DNA of 64,000 nucleotides, from contig CBDHHG010000001.1 of assembly GCA_965263225.1 (NCBI GenBank), positions 1,178,001 to 1,242,000 of the forward strand, in the 5' to 3' direction. Origin of the DNA: DT-111 sp965263225. GTDB lineage: Bacteria; Bacteroidota; Bacteroidia; Chitinophagales; Saprospiraceae. Numbering within the stretch: the first letter of the stretch is position 1; every line of letters starts with the position of its first letter. Below are positions 63,993-64,000 of the stretch, piece by piece. The notes beneath the pieces are model-generated. The model searched no databases and had not been told where the DNA came from. It saw only the letters and a program-made list of their open reading frames with translations. A program made the translations under genes and the position numbers.

Positions 63993-64000
63993 AGCTTATT

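Overview
The window looks like chromosome of a marine or freshwater Bacteroidota, most likely the Saprospiraceae/Lewinella group. The evidence is a SusC/SusD pair, a TonB receptor with a T9SS-sorted partner, SprB-type repeats with a gliding-motility C-terminus, Bacteroidota-type -7 boxes (TAnnTTTG), and a 31-aa AURKAIP1/COX24-like protein that is typical of the phylum. No rRNA and no CRISPR array were seen.

Layout. 1-9007: edge of an SMP-30/gluconolactonase-like lipoprotein, a helical-repeat protein of unknown role, then a susC/susD/lipoprotein cluster followed by a Tat-exported aminotransferase. 9225-16336: housekeeping and envelope genes (AEC transporter, hemA, acyl-CoA dehydrogenase, CBS-tailed M50 protease, Skp/OmpH, glucosaminidase). 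16419-19825: a cobalamin-riboswitch locus with a DUF4465 surface protein and a TonB receptor whose plug is broken by three single-base insertions. 20016-22938: PadR regulator plus FtsX-type permease. 22948-31475: FdhF/YdeP molybdoenzyme with moaC, several small stress-type proteins and two AraC regulators, one membrane-bound with a metal-binding motif. 31472-37243: PhoD, an S9 peptidase, a truncated O-methyltransferase beside HxlR, and fdhD. 37321-47164: core genes (apaG, gmk, yicC, HU, rng, rsmI, pssA) with a LytS-type kinase and a NarL-type regulator. 47397-53028: a SprB-repeat surface protein and two glycosyltransferases.

The most unusual part is 53.6-55.9 kb: ten tRNA genes on the + strand, interrupted by an approximately 0.9 kb non-coding segment packed with perfect stems, GNRA and UUCG tetraloops, a candidate pseudoknot and a terminator. 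A deviant tRNA-Lys-like gene sits at the tip of a long stem of this RNA. The arrangement resembles the giant ornate RNAs of the GOLLD/ROOL kind that occur beside phage tRNA genes; the family assignment is inference, the structure is visible.

From 56.0 kb on, the content is mobile: a tyrosine recombinase directly downstream of tRNA-Glu, an FGE/SUMF1-fold protein, a 1285-aa polyvalent protein fusing an adenine methylase to a ParB-like domain, a small unknown protein and a subtilase, reaching the right edge of the window. The far end of this element is not in the window.
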